DNA of 64,000 nt from Dokdonia pacifica (GCF_900188275.1 NZ_FZNY01000005.1:1-64000); one strand, 5' to 3'. Shown: positions 16,053-25,126, numbered from the stretch's first letter. Numbers and translations: made by a program. Notes: generated from the sequence alone by a model not told the origin.

Positions 16053-16889
16053 ATGAGTGAAACACAACCATCCAAGAATGCAGTAAAGAAAGTATGGCAT
16101 AAATTTATAGGTAATTCTAGAGGGGGTTTATTTCAGAAAGCAATTATATTGATCATTTTCTCTTTAGTCGCAAACCATATAGCAGCAAGTGATAATTTTT
16201 TAGGTAGTAAATCATATAGATTCCCCATAGAAGGTTTCTTGTTTACTATTGTTTTGTCTTTTTTAGTTGGAATTATAGCAGATCTTAACTTTAAATTTTA
16301 CAAGAAAAAGTATTTCTCTAAAAAGATAGAAATTCACACTATCGTAAAGTTTATGGCTTCTACTTTAGGGTATATTACCATCCTGTATATTCCAGCAAAT
16401 ATTATTGTAGAAATGGTTGCAGGTGGCCAAATAGCGTTCTATTATATATTGATTGGTCTACTAATTACTTTATTAGTATGTTTTATTCTCATAGGTTTAT
16501 TATACGCGCAAGACATCTATCATTTATACACATTGTCTATAAGAGATGCAGAAATCACTATTGAAAGTGGCGCAAAAATGACGAAGCTTACCTATGAAAA
16601 TATTGCATGTTTTTATAGTGAAAATAAGATTGTATATACTGTTCAAAATGATGGAACTACTATTCATACGGATTTTACATTGAATGCGCTAGAAGAAAAA
16701 ATAAACGATCAATTATTTTTTAGAGCCAATCGACAAATTATCATTCACAAAGATGCGGTAGACCAAATTGAAAAGATTGAAAATGGCAAGTTGCGTATTC
16801 GATTAAAAGCTCCTATTGAAAACGATGCGATTGCTGAAATTAACATTAGCCGTTATAAGCGAAAAGCATTTATGGATTGGTTTCAATAA
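16053..16889 (+). CDS. LytTR DNA-binding protein with four membrane helices
   Basis: A 278-residue protein; the ATG at 16053 is preferred over a longer frame without ATG upstream. Hydrophobic segments at about 30-48, 62-82, 104-127 and 135-155 are followed by a LytTR domain at about 180-278 (YENIACFYSENKIVYTVQ; FFRANRQIIIHKDAVDQIE). Membrane-bound LytTR regulators of this type control neighbouring membrane or envelope genes in Bacteroidota. The next gene downstream, 124 bases away, is a CPBP protease. Confidence 0.85.
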   Translation: MSETQPSKNAVKKVWHKFIGNSRGGLFQKAIILIIFSLVANHIAASDNFLGSKSYRFPIEGFLFTIVLSFLVGIIADLNFKFYKKKYFSKKIEIHTIVKFMASTLGYITILYIPANIIVEMVAGGQIAFYYILIGLLITLLVCFILIGLLYAQDIYHLYTLSIRDAEITIESGAKMTKLTYENIACFYSENKIVYTVQNDGTTIHTDFTLNALEEKINDQLFFRANRQIIIHKDAVDQIEKIENGKLRIRLKAPIENDAIAEINISRYKRKAFMDWFQ

Positions 16890-17013
16890 AAGAAGCCAAA
16901 AAGGATCAACTATTCAGTTATAAATTTACGACCATTCAGTAAGAACATAGATATTTAAAGAATCTTTTAGAGATTTTGTTCATTATTTCGCTTTAAGCTT
17001 AAAATTAAAAAAA

Positions 17014-17676
17014 ATGAACAAAATCAATTTACGACAACTAATAATCCCATTAATTACCGTTTCAGTTATCTGTTTTATATGGTTTAAACCGGTCCAACTA
17101 AGTTACCTAACAAATGTTATTGCTTCACTAATAATTATTATAGCAAATTATATAGAATACAAAGGAAAACCATTTTCAGCACTTGGGTTTCAACGTGAAA
17201 AATTCACATCTAAAAACATCTTCGTACTTGCTCCATTATTGGCACTTGGACTCTTTGTTTTTTATGTCTTTGCATTGGTTCCTGGAATTACAATACTCAC
17301 AGGAGTTCCTATAGATTATTCAAGTTTTGATGAGTTAAAAGGTAATCTTCCAGCCTGTTTAATTACTTTGGTTGTTGTGTGGGCTACTGCAGGGTTTGGG
17401 GAGGAAATTATCTTTCGTGGTTATTTTATGCGACAATTTGTAAAATTCTTTGGAGAAAGCAAAATCAGTATCGTGCTTAATATTGTGCTGCTTGCTTGCT
17501 TTTTTGGCTTTATGCATAGTTATCAAGGGATCACTGGACAGCTTGTTGCAGGAATTGTAGGTGCTATCTTAGCCCTGATATTCTACTTGCGGAAATACGA
17601 TTTGTGGTTTGTTATTGCGGTACATGGTTTTTTTGACACTATTGCCTTAGTGTGTGTTTATTATGGGTTGGTGTGA
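17014..17676 (+). CDS. CPBP-family intramembrane metalloprotease
   Basis: This 220-residue integral membrane protein carries the CPBP (Abi, Rce1-like) motifs: E130-E131-xxx-R135 (GEEIIFRGYF), H168 (GFMHSYQG) and H204 (AVHGFFDT). Members cleave peptides or CAAX-type tails in the membrane; bacterial ones often confer bacteriocin self-immunity. The substrate is unknown. The upstream LytTR gene could be its regulator, as in class II bacteriocin immunity loci, although no bacteriocin gene is visible here. Confidence 0.87.
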   Translation: MNKINLRQLIIPLITVSVICFIWFKPVQLSYLTNVIASLIIIIANYIEYKGKPFSALGFQREKFTSKNIFVLAPLLALGLFVFYVFALVPGITILTGVPIDYSSFDELKGNLPACLITLVVVWATAGFGEEIIFRGYFMRQFVKFFGESKISIVLNIVLLACFFGFMHSYQGITGQLVAGIVGAILALIFYLRKYDLWFVIAVHGFFDTIALVCVYYGLV

Positions 17677-17923
17677 TGATACACTTAAACCTTGAACTTA
17701 CTGAATAAACACGTTCTTTCATCAGCTGAGTTAAAAGTTATTTATACACAAAAAATACAGGTTTGAAATTCTTATTTAAAAAGAGATCAAAGCATTATAT
17801 TTATGGTTATTGAGTTTTTCCTACTCATCGAATTGAATAATATAACATCCAATAATGAGAAAAGAAAAACTCATAAAACGAAGCATAACACATCGCGAGT
17901 AAAGGATGTAATTAATTAGTAAG

Positions 17924-18391
17924 ATGAAAAATAGTTTTAAAATTTCTAGAATTCAAGAAAATGATATCAAACTATTCATAGAACTTATAGAACTACTGAA
18001 TGAGGTTTTTGAGGAGCCTAATCAAGTTGCCTCCGAAAGACAAATAAAGAAACTCTTAAATAAACCTGATTTTTATGCTATTGTAGCAATCAAGGAAGGT
18101 AGAATTCTTGGAGGACTGACTGCCTATGAACTAGAACGATATTATACAGATAAAAGTGAACTATACATTTATGATATAGCGGTTAAAACAGAATTTCAAA
18201 ACCAAGGAATAGGGAAAGCGTTAATTCACTATCTAAAAGATTATTCAACGAATAATGACATTGAAACAATTTTTGTTGAAGCACACTCAGAAGATACACA
18301 AGCAGTTAAGTTTTACGAATCTACTTTTGGAAAAGCAGAAAAGGTAGATCACTTCAATTTTGAAGTAAAAACTATAAATAGTAATGTATAA
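17924..18391 (+). CDS. GNAT acetyltransferase (AAC(3)-I-like)
   Basis: A 155-residue acetyltransferase with the acetyl-CoA binding motif QNQGIGKALIHYL (motif A) and the typical ending EAHSEDTQAVKFYESTFGKAEK. The N-terminal GGLTAYELERY and LYIYDIAV strands match the AAC(3)-I group of aminoglycoside acetyltransferases, but resistance cannot be inferred without assay. Its last residues lie inside the left arm of half-site O, as in the gene at 15232. Confidence 0.85.
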   Translation: MKNSFKISRIQENDIKLFIELIELLNEVFEEPNQVASERQIKKLLNKPDFYAIVAIKEGRILGGLTAYELERYYTDKSELYIYDIAVKTEFQNQGIGKALIHYLKDYSTNNDIETIFVEAHSEDTQAVKFYESTFGKAEKVDHFNFEVKTINSNV

Positions 18392-18450
18392 ATGCAATTA
18401 CTACTACAATAGATTCGATTACGTCCTAATCTTATTAGAATTCATATAGT
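18380..18450 (+). repeat. attC-like site O (left half only)
   Basis: Left arm aatgtataaatgcaattact and gattcgattacgtcc match the site B subfamily and overlap the 3' end of the GNAT gene. No right arm or GTT core is present before the Crp-type gene at 18490, so this site appears truncated. Confidence 0.5.
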
Positions 18451-18489
18451 CAGTTAAAATGAAAATTATTTAACTTTAAATTCATTTTA

Positions 18490-19092
18490 ATGAAAGAAAC
18501 TATGTCGCCGTCTTCTTATGAATTAATTTTAAAAAACATTAGTCGTTTTATAGACTTAAATCTGGAAGAACAAAACTTATATGTTTCTTTATTGAAACAA
18601 AGAATCATTAGAAAAAAAGATTTTTTATTAAAACCTGGAGAGGTTATAAAAAATGAATATTTTATTGTTAAAGGTTGTTTAAAGGTGTATCGTATAGATG
18701 ACAAAGGTACTGAGCGTATTTCTATGTTTGCTATTAAGGATTGGTGGACTGGAGATATGGCTAGCTTTATCACCCAACAACCATCAAACTATTTTATTCA
18801 AGCGCTTGAAGAATCTGAAGTTCTCCAAATTTCAAGAGAAAATTATGAACTGCTATTTAAAAAAATACCAAAATTTGAACGTTTTTATAGAATCTTATAT
18901 CAAAAGTCTTTAGCAAATTATATTCGTAGATCTGATCAAAATATATCATTAAGTGCAGAAGATCGTTATTACAATTTCGTTCAAAAATATCCTTCTTTAG
19001 TACATCGAGTTTCTCAAAAAGACATTGCTTCTTATATAGGCGTTACGCCAGAGTTTTTAAGTTTATTACGAAAAAGAATATCATCTAGCTAA
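18490..19092 (+). CDS. Crp/Fnr-family transcriptional regulator
   Basis: A 200-residue regulator with an N-terminal cyclic-nucleotide-binding-like beta roll (about 10-125; LLKPGEVIKNEYFIVKGCLKVYRI) and a short winged helix at 165-200 (VSQKDIASYIGVTPEFLSLLRKR). It lacks cysteines suited for an Fe-S cluster, so a ligand-type effector is more likely. It may control the NAD(P)H oxidoreductase that starts 75 bases downstream. This pairing (Crp-type regulator and flavoprotein reductase) is common in Flavobacteriaceae. Confidence 0.87.
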   Translation: MKETMSPSSYELILKNISRFIDLNLEEQNLYVSLLKQRIIRKKDFLLKPGEVIKNEYFIVKGCLKVYRIDDKGTERISMFAIKDWWTGDMASFITQQPSNYFIQALEESEVLQISRENYELLFKKIPKFERFYRILYQKSLANYIRRSDQNISLSAEDRYYNFVQKYPSLVHRVSQKDIASYIGVTPEFLSLLRKRISSS

Positions 19093-19167
19093 TTTCTTAA
19101 TCTAGATTATTTTTTCAGAGAATAAAGTTTCTGTCCTTTGTTTTATAAAACAATAACACTATATAAA

Positions 19168-19707
19168 ATGAAAAAAATAATCGCATTAGGAGGAAGTAAT
19201 AGTAAAAATTCTATAAATAAATTACTAGCTACTTATGTAGCAAATAAGGTTCAAAATGTAACCGTTAGTATCTTAGATTTAAATGATTTTGAGCTACCCA
19301 TTTATGGAATAGATATAGAAGCAGAAAATGGAATTCCAGAAAATGCTAAAAAATTAAGTGACCTGATAGCATCAACAGATGGACTAGTGATTTCATTAGC
19401 AGAGCATAATGGCTCTTATACTTCCTCTTTCAAGAATACTATAGATTGGTTGTCTAGAATAGATATTAAAGTTTGGAAAGATAAACCCATATTACTATTA
19501 GCTACTTCTCCAGGCGCCAGAGGAGGCGCTACTGTATTACAATCTGCTAAATCATATTTTCCATATTTAGGTGGTGATGTAGTTGCAGATTTTTCACTCG
19601 CTAGTTTCTATGAAAATTTTTCAGAAAATAAAATTTCTAATCATGAGTTGAAAGAAGAATTACTTCAGAAAATTCGACTTTTTGAGCAAAAAATAACTCA
19701 TATATAG
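19168..19707 (+). CDS. NAD(P)H-dependent FMN reductase
   Basis: A 179-residue flavodoxin-fold protein. The ATG at 19168 gives the canonical start MKKIIALGGSNSKNSINKLL, whose GGSNSKNSIN loop binds the FMN phosphate. The later LATSPGARGGATVL loop also matches the NADPH-dependent FMN reductase family (azoreductase/chromate reductase type). It probably reduces quinones or azo compounds in the cytoplasm. It follows the Crp-type gene on the same strand and may be coregulated with it. Confidence 0.85.
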   Translation: MKKIIALGGSNSKNSINKLLATYVANKVQNVTVSILDLNDFELPIYGIDIEAENGIPENAKKLSDLIASTDGLVISLAEHNGSYTSSFKNTIDWLSRIDIKVWKDKPILLLATSPGARGGATVLQSAKSYFPYLGGDVVADFSLASFYENFSENKISNHELKEELLQKIRLFEQKITHI

Positions 19708-19876
19708 TTTAAATACGTTAAGAACTAGTACAAACCATTTAAAAAACATAGGTCATTTTGCTAAAGCGAAAGGTGTTTATAATTGAAAGGATTTTCTATT
19801 CAGTTTGTATTTGGTAATTTAGTAGATGAAACATCCTATATTCATATACTAAAATCACCCAATAAACGAAAATGAA

Positions 19877-20910
19877 ATGCTAAAAAAAATACTTTGGGGA
19901 TTACTAGTTGTTGTTATCATTGGTGGCATTTTTGGTTATAATGCCTATGTAAAAATAATGGCGCCTAATGTCCCTGAAAAATTGGAGAGTACTACTGTCA
20001 CTATTCCTACAAATTCATCATTCAACGACGTTGTTAAGATACTCTATAACAATAATCAAATTATAGATACCGTCTCATTTCGTAAAGTGTCAGAAATGAT
20101 GAACTATAAAAAAGAGATCATGAGATCTGGAAGGTATAAAATTACTCCATCGTGGAGTAACCGTTCATTAATCAGTCATCTTCGAGCAGGAAAACAAGAA
20201 GCAGTAAATTTAGTTTTAACTCACGGTTGGTTATTAGAAGATGTTGCTGGCAAAGCTTCTAAATTTATAGAAAGTGATTCTACAGACTTGATTACCCTTT
20301 TTCGAAATAAAGATTATATAACTCAATACGGATACACTACTGAAACCCTTATGAGTTTATTTATTCCAAATACCTATGAATTTTATTGGAATACAAATGA
20401 AAAGGAATTCTTTGAAAGGATGATTAAAGAACATAAGCGTTTTTGGAATTCCAATAATAGGCTTGCAAAAGCAAAAAAATAGGGCTAACTCCAAAAGAGG
20501 TTTACAATCTAGCTTCCATTGTAGAAAGGGAAATATCAAAAGATGACGAAAAAAAACGCGTAGCAGGATTATACCTAAACCGAATTAAAATAGGTATGAA
20601 ATTAGATGCAGACCCAACAGCAAAGTTTGCAACGAGAGATTTTAAAGCAACGAGAATTTTATATAAACATACTCGTTTTGAATCTCCATATAATACGTAT
20701 TTGCACAGAGGACTCCCTCCTGGCCCTATAAGTATGGCCTCTATTACAAGTATTGATGCGGTTTTAAATTCGGAAGACCATAACTTTTATTATATGTGTG
20801 TTGACCCAGAAAATCTGGGATATCACCTTTTTGCAGCATCTATTACTGAACATAATAAAAATGCCAGAAAGTATCATCGCTGGTTAGATAGTCAAAGGAA
20901 TAAGAAGTAG
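19877..20910 (+). pseudogene. mltG: Endolytic transglycosylase MltG, interrupted at an A7 tract
   Basis: MltG cleaves nascent peptidoglycan to terminate glycan strands. Frame 1 (19877-20482) encodes the membrane anchor, LysM-like region and start of the YceG domain (NTYEFYW), then stops. A -1 shift in the A7 tract at 20473-20479 leads into LTPKEVYNLASIVERE, which holds the catalytic glutamate, and continues through LDADPTAKF and YNTYLHRGLPPGPI to 20910. Together the two parts give about 344 residues, the normal family length. The first part lacks the catalytic residue and the second lacks the anchor. It could be a mutation, a homopolymer sequencing error, or slippage on the A7 run. Both halves are otherwise intact, so the break is recent. 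Confidence 0.85.
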
Positions 20911-20939
20911 CGTTTAAAACTTAGTTCTATGCCAGAATA

Positions 20940-20989
20940 AAATATCCGTACCTTTCTTATGTGAAAAACTATAAACAAATACGTTAGCA
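20940..20989 (+). repeat. attC-like site P (right half only)
   Basis: Right arm aaactataaacaaatac and core GTTAGCA (20983-20989), 19 bases before the start codon of the deacetylase gene. No left arm is evident after the mltG stop. It matches the E-I subfamily and marks the right edge of the array. Confidence 0.5.
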
Positions 20990-21008
20990 TACATTCCCAA
21001 CAACAGAA

Positions 21009-21983
21009 ATGAAGCCAGCTCAATTAATCATCTTATTTCTTCTCGCCATCTTTTTAGGGTGTAAAAATCCGACATCTGAAAAAGTGGAAAAAGCGCCAGA
21101 AAAATCAGAAAAAGCTATCCAATCAAAACCAGTCGTAAGTTTTACATTTGATGATGGGAATACGTCTAACTTAGCAGGTTTTCAATTTAAGAAATGGAAT
21201 AGAATGATTTTGTCACATCTTGAAAAAGAAGATCTGAAAGCTGTATTTTTCATTACTGGAAAGAATAAATTAAACACAAAAGGACAATACTTACTTAAAA
21301 GTTGGAATGACGATGGACATACCATAGCTAATCATTCCTTTTCTCACCCAAATTTCAATTCCGAAAAAAACACCGCTCAAGTTTTTGAGAATGAACTTAT
21401 CAAAACGGACATGATTATTTCAAAGTTTAGTAATCATACGAAGCTTTTTAGATTTCCTTACTTAAAAGAAGGACAGCATCAAGCTAAAGTTGACAGTATT
21501 AGAAACATACTTAGCAAACATAATTACTTGAACGGCTATGTCACCATAGATGCTTCAGACTGGTATGTTGACCAACGCTTAATTAGAAAGATAAAAGAAG
21601 TAGGGCTTGACGCTATAGATATTGATACGTTCAAAGACTTTTATGTACAACATATCTTAGAACGCGCTAGTTATTATGAAAAGCTTTCTTATGAAATGAA
21701 TGGAAGACATATCAATCACACACTATTGCTTCATCATAATTTGACATCTGCATTATTTTTAGGAGATCTCATTAAAGAGTTTAAAGAACAAGGTTGGGAC
21801 GTAATTGATGCTGACAAAGCTTTTCAGGATGAAATATTTAAAAGCATTCCAAAATCAAATTTTGCAGGAGAGAGTTTAATTTATTCAATGGCAAAACAGT
21901 CCGGCAAGTATGACCATGTATTGAGATATCCGGCAGAAGACAGCAGATATGAAAAGGAAGAAATGGATAAGCTCGATCTTTAA
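21009..21983 (+). CDS. Polysaccharide deacetylase lipoprotein (NodB-like)
   Basis: This 324-residue lipoprotein (lipobox LGC, C18) has a NodB homology domain: TFDDG with D48/D49, and H109-xxx-H113 (HTIANHSFSH), the usual metal triad. The RFPYLKEG strand and LLHHN motif agree with carbohydrate esterase family 4. Substrates of this group include chitooligosaccharide, peptidoglycan or xylan. It is likely exposed at the outer membrane or in the periplasm. The region after it (21984-22213) contains palindrome copy 2 and no gene. Confidence 0.88.
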   Translation: MKPAQLIILFLLAIFLGCKNPTSEKVEKAPEKSEKAIQSKPVVSFTFDDGNTSNLAGFQFKKWNRMILSHLEKEDLKAVFFITGKNKLNTKGQYLLKSWNDDGHTIANHSFSHPNFNSEKNTAQVFENELIKTDMIISKFSNHTKLFRFPYLKEGQHQAKVDSIRNILSKHNYLNGYVTIDASDWYVDQRLIRKIKEVGLDAIDIDTFKDFYVQHILERASYYEKLSYEMNGRHINHTLLLHHNLTSALFLGDLIKEFKEQGWDVIDADKAFQDEIFKSIPKSNFAGESLIYSMAKQSGKYDHVLRYPAEDSRYEKEEMDKLDL

Positions 21984-22020
21984 TTTATAAGAAAATCATA
22001 AATTTTAAATTATGGTTTTA

Positions 22021-22040
22021 TACGCTTTCGCGAAAGCGTA
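22021..22040. repeat. TACGCTTTCGCGAAAGCGTA palindrome, copy 2
   Basis: Perfect 20-bp palindrome in the 230-base intergenic stretch between the deacetylase and the next lipoprotein gene. Confidence 0.95.
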
Positions 22041-22213
22041 CCCATGCATACACCCAAAATGAGATGTAATCTATTTTAAGTAATCATCATATCAGAGCTT
22101 GTTGTAATTCATTATCTTTAAAGTACAGTAAATGCATGTATACGTTGATTTTTAATATGCGTAATACATCATAAATAATGATGTTAGTAATCATTTTACA
22201 AAAGTAAAATCAC

Positions 22214-22849
22214 ATGAAAAATAGAACGTTTGCATTAGTAATTACTATTCTAATTTTAACTTTAATAGGTTGCTCAAATCCATTCATTCAATTTGAAAAT
22301 GATCAATTGGAAGTCATCAATAGAGACATTGTATCCATAAGCGATTCCAAAAACACTTTGGTCCTAAACAATAAAAAAGGAGATGGAATGGCAATCATCA
22401 AAGACCTAGAATTTAAGAAAGGAGTTATTGAGTTAGAAATAAAAGGAGAGAATAACCCAGGGAAAAGTTTTGTTGGAATTGCATTTAATATTCAAAATGA
22501 CTCTACATACGAAGCCGTTTACTTCAGGCCATTTAATTTTCAATCTACTGAGAAAATAAGAAGAAAGCATGCGGTTCAATATATTCATCATCCTACATAT
22601 ACTTGGCGGTTTTTGAGAACTAACCATGAAGGGCAATATGAAGCAGCATACCCACGTCAACCCTTACCAGATGAATGGTTTGGTATAGAAGTAAGAATTG
22701 ATGATAAAAAAGTATATGTGTATGATCAAGAAACAAATACAGAATTACTTTCGGTTGAGCGATTAACAAAACAGGTTTCTAATAGAATAGGACTGTGGAC
22801 AGGATTTGACTCAAAAGGTGCGTTTAGAAATCTTAAAGTAAAAGAATAG
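22214..22849 (+). CDS. Lipoprotein with concanavalin-like jelly-roll domain
   Basis: A 211-residue protein with a lipoprotein signal (C20, LIGC). Residues 30-210 form a beta-rich domain like the DUF1080/LamG jelly-roll of Bacteroidota (VGIAFNIQNDSTYEAVYFRPFNF; RLTKQVSNRIGLWTGFDSKGAFRNLKV). Such domains often bind or hydrolyse sugars, but no catalytic residues are evident. It is likely a carbohydrate-binding surface lipoprotein. Confidence 0.8.
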   Translation: MKNRTFALVITILILTLIGCSNPFIQFENDQLEVINRDIVSISDSKNTLVLNNKKGDGMAIIKDLEFKKGVIELEIKGENNPGKSFVGIAFNIQNDSTYEAVYFRPFNFQSTEKIRRKHAVQYIHHPTYTWRFLRTNHEGQYEAAYPRQPLPDEWFGIEVRIDDKKVYVYDQETNTELLSVERLTKQVSNRIGLWTGFDSKGAFRNLKVKE

Positions 22850-22981
22850 ATAGCAAACTGGAAACAGCAACTACAGTTCCATTGAGCATTAAATTCTTTT
22901 CGAACAAATCATAGTACTTTTGAAGTAAGTGACACATCTAGTGTAACAATAGCTTTGTATCATAATTAAAAACAAAGGATT

Positions 22982-23374
22982 ATGATAACAAATCGATTAC
23001 TCAGTATTTTATGTGCCATTTTAGTATGGGGTATGGGCGTTACTTTTTACCTCATATCATTTTACATTCCCATTTTAGAAAATCTGGAACGACAAGCCAA
23101 TATTACAGTAGCATTAGCAATTATCCCAAGTGCATGCTTAGGCACCTATTTATTTTACAGAAAAGGGAAAATGAAACCAACAACGTTAGCACTTACATTT
23201 ATTATGACTGCTGTTGCATTGGATACATTAATCACTGTTCCTTTATTCATAATTCCAAATGGTGGTAGTTATTCAGATTTTTTTGGAGATCCAATGTTCT
23301 ATACCATTATCGTTGAGTTTTACTTTATTGTAACATACTTCGGCAAACATCTTACGGAAAAAATCAGAGAATAA
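22982..23374 (+). CDS. DUF5367 small membrane protein
   Basis: A 130-residue protein with four hydrophobic segments (about 5-27, 36-55, 65-85, 100-120). The arrangement and the PNGGSYSDFFGDPMFYT loop fit DUF5367, a family of unknown function common in Flavobacteriia. It stands alone with no apparent operon partner. Confidence 0.78.
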   Translation: MITNRLLSILCAILVWGMGVTFYLISFYIPILENLERQANITVALAIIPSACLGTYLFYRKGKMKPTTLALTFIMTAVALDTLITVPLFIIPNGGSYSDFFGDPMFYTIIVEFYFIVTYFGKHLTEKIRE

Positions 23375-23503
23375 AATCCACCTTATTATTTTCATTTTAT
23401 AAAATACTCCCATGATTATTAGTTTGGAACTAAATAAAAATAATCACTTGTTTTCTGCCCTACTTACCATATATTTAGAGCTGTAACACATTTGAAAAAA
23501 TAC

Positions 23504-24493
23504 ATGAACAAGTACACATTACGTATTCTCACGCTTTTATTTTTAGTGCCAACCATTGCCATAGGACAAATTCCAAATGGATATTTTTTAGATGCAGATG
23601 ATACTGCAACAAGTGGATATAAAGCAAAACCATATAAGCAAGAGAAAGAAGGCATTTATCATTATGCGGTCTTAACAGAATTACCATTTGAAAATAAGTG
23701 TAGTGAGGGGCTTTCAGAAAAAGATCAAAGTGATTGTGCAGAAGCGAGTTTAAGAAATTTAATCTACCCTAATATTCCTTCTGAACTTGACTTTAAAGGA
23801 AATGTATACGTGTATTTGACTGTAAAAAAAGATGCGCAAATAGCTAATGTTACTGTAAGTTCGTATCCTACTTCAAAAACAATAAACAGTTATATAAAAG
23901 AAGCGATTGAAGCAGTAACATTTAAACCTGGAAAGTTTAATGATAAAATAGTCACCTCAAGGCTTTGGACTTCATTTACGTTTCCGTCTTCATCAAAGGA
24001 GCTTTTTTCTGTGTCTTTGAAAAAGATGAAAGAAGATAAAAATCCAACATATGAAGATTATGAAAATTTAGTTTTCGACGCAAGTCAATATATATTTTCA
24101 AATCCTGTGTATCCAGATGGAACTGAATTTAAAGCTGCTACTCAGATCGTTGGGTTTTGGATGAATAAAAACACTGGTATGAATTTACCAACCTTTGGTG
24201 ATTTTTTTACTTCACTCACAAATAGAAACCAACAACAATTTCTTTATACAGTTGCAATGATTAATTATGGGTTAGACCAAAAAATCAATCACGATCGAGT
24301 TTTAAAATGTGTAAAAATTGAAGGGCAAAAATATAGTGAACAAGAAGACGTCAAAGAAGTGCAGCTAGAAGGTGCAAAAATCTTATTAGCATTTATTGGA
24401 AATGAAAAAAACAATGTTCTTATGAGTTCAAAAGCAAGAAAGTTTTATAAGGCTTATGAAAAGGGAGTATTGGAAGAAAAATTATTTGATTAA
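23504..24493 (+). CDS. Secreted protein with TonB C-terminal-like domain
   Basis: A 329-residue protein; the ATG at 23504 gives a signal peptide ending GQ (about residue 22), while a TTG at 23492 would add four residues. Residues 75-155 resemble the TonB C-terminal fold found in periplasmic proteins of Bacteroidota (FKGNVYVYLTVKKDAQIANVTVSSYPTSKTINSYIKEAIEAVTFKPG). There is no transmembrane helix in the middle, so it is not a typical energy transducer. The C-terminal half (165-329) is helical and unrecognised. Confidence 0.75.
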   Translation: MNKYTLRILTLLFLVPTIAIGQIPNGYFLDADDTATSGYKAKPYKQEKEGIYHYAVLTELPFENKCSEGLSEKDQSDCAEASLRNLIYPNIPSELDFKGNVYVYLTVKKDAQIANVTVSSYPTSKTINSYIKEAIEAVTFKPGKFNDKIVTSRLWTSFTFPSSSKELFSVSLKKMKEDKNPTYEDYENLVFDASQYIFSNPVYPDGTEFKAATQIVGFWMNKNTGMNLPTFGDFFTSLTNRNQQQFLYTVAMINYGLDQKINHDRVLKCVKIEGQKYSEQEDVKEVQLEGAKILLAFIGNEKNNVLMSSKARKFYKAYEKGVLEEKLFD

Positions 24494-24587
24494 CAAATGG
24501 ATGAATCACATGCAGCAATAATTGAATTAATTTTTTGAAATAAAAATACCTAAATAGTAAAAATTACTATTTCTCATATACTATACT

Positions 24588-24594
24588 GTTGTAC
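24588..24594 (+). repeat. Possible right core of a degenerate attC-like site
   Basis: GTTGTAC preceded by catatactatact, close to the right end of site A, and 13 bases before the acetyltransferase start codon, as in the cassette array. No clear left arm is seen, so chance resemblance is possible. Confidence 0.3.
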
Positions 24595-24607
24595 TATATC
24601 TAAACTT

Positions 24608-25126
24608 ATGAAATCAGATAACAAATTGATTCAACTGAGACCACTCAAACATTCAGATAGAACACAATTAGCAAAGCTTGCAAATAATAAAAATATTTGG
24701 GATAATTTGCGAGACTACATCCCCTACCCTTATGATGAAAATGATGCCGATTATTTCATAAATCTAACCCTACAGGAAGAACCAAAACAAAACTTCGGAA
24801 TAACATATAACAACGAGCTTTGTGGGGTCATTGGAGTTATTCTTCAAAAAGATGTGTATAGGAAATCTGGTGAAATTGGGTATTGGATAGGTGAACCTTA
24901 TTGGGGAAAAGGAATTGCAACAAAAGCGATAGAATTAATCACTACATATGGGTTTAACAAACTTCAGTTACATAGAATTTATGCTGGAGTATTTGACTAT
25001 AATACGGCATCTATAAAAGTACTTGAAAAGAATGGATTTCAACCCGAAGGCATATTCAAAAATGCTATTTTCAAGAATGAAAAACTTTATGATGAGCATC
25101 GTTTTTATAAACTGAATAATCAATAA
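24608..25126 (+). CDS. GNAT acetyltransferase, RimJ/RimL type
   Basis: A 172-residue acetyltransferase of the RimJ/RimL group: starts with IQLRPLKHSDRTQLAKLANN, with the acetyl-CoA motif GYWIGEPYWGKGIATKAIEL and the later RIYAGVFDYNTASIKVLEKNGFQPEG. The group acetylates N-termini of ribosomal proteins or small molecules; the target here is unknown. A possible repeat core 13 bases upstream may link it to the cassette family. Confidence 0.87.
   Translation: MKSDNKLIQLRPLKHSDRTQLAKLANNKNIWDNLRDYIPYPYDENDADYFINLTLQEEPKQNFGITYNNELCGVIGVILQKDVYRKSGEIGYWIGEPYWGKGIATKAIELITTYGFNKLQLHRIYAGVFDYNTASIKVLEKNGFQPEGIFKNAIFKNEKLYDEHRFYKLNNQ

Noticed and set aside
1-21000. Reading the repeats as MITEs or IS ends
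   Set aside because: No transposase, no target-site duplications and no gene-internal copies were seen; the repeats sit between genes with one polarity and tight spacing, which fits recombination sites better.
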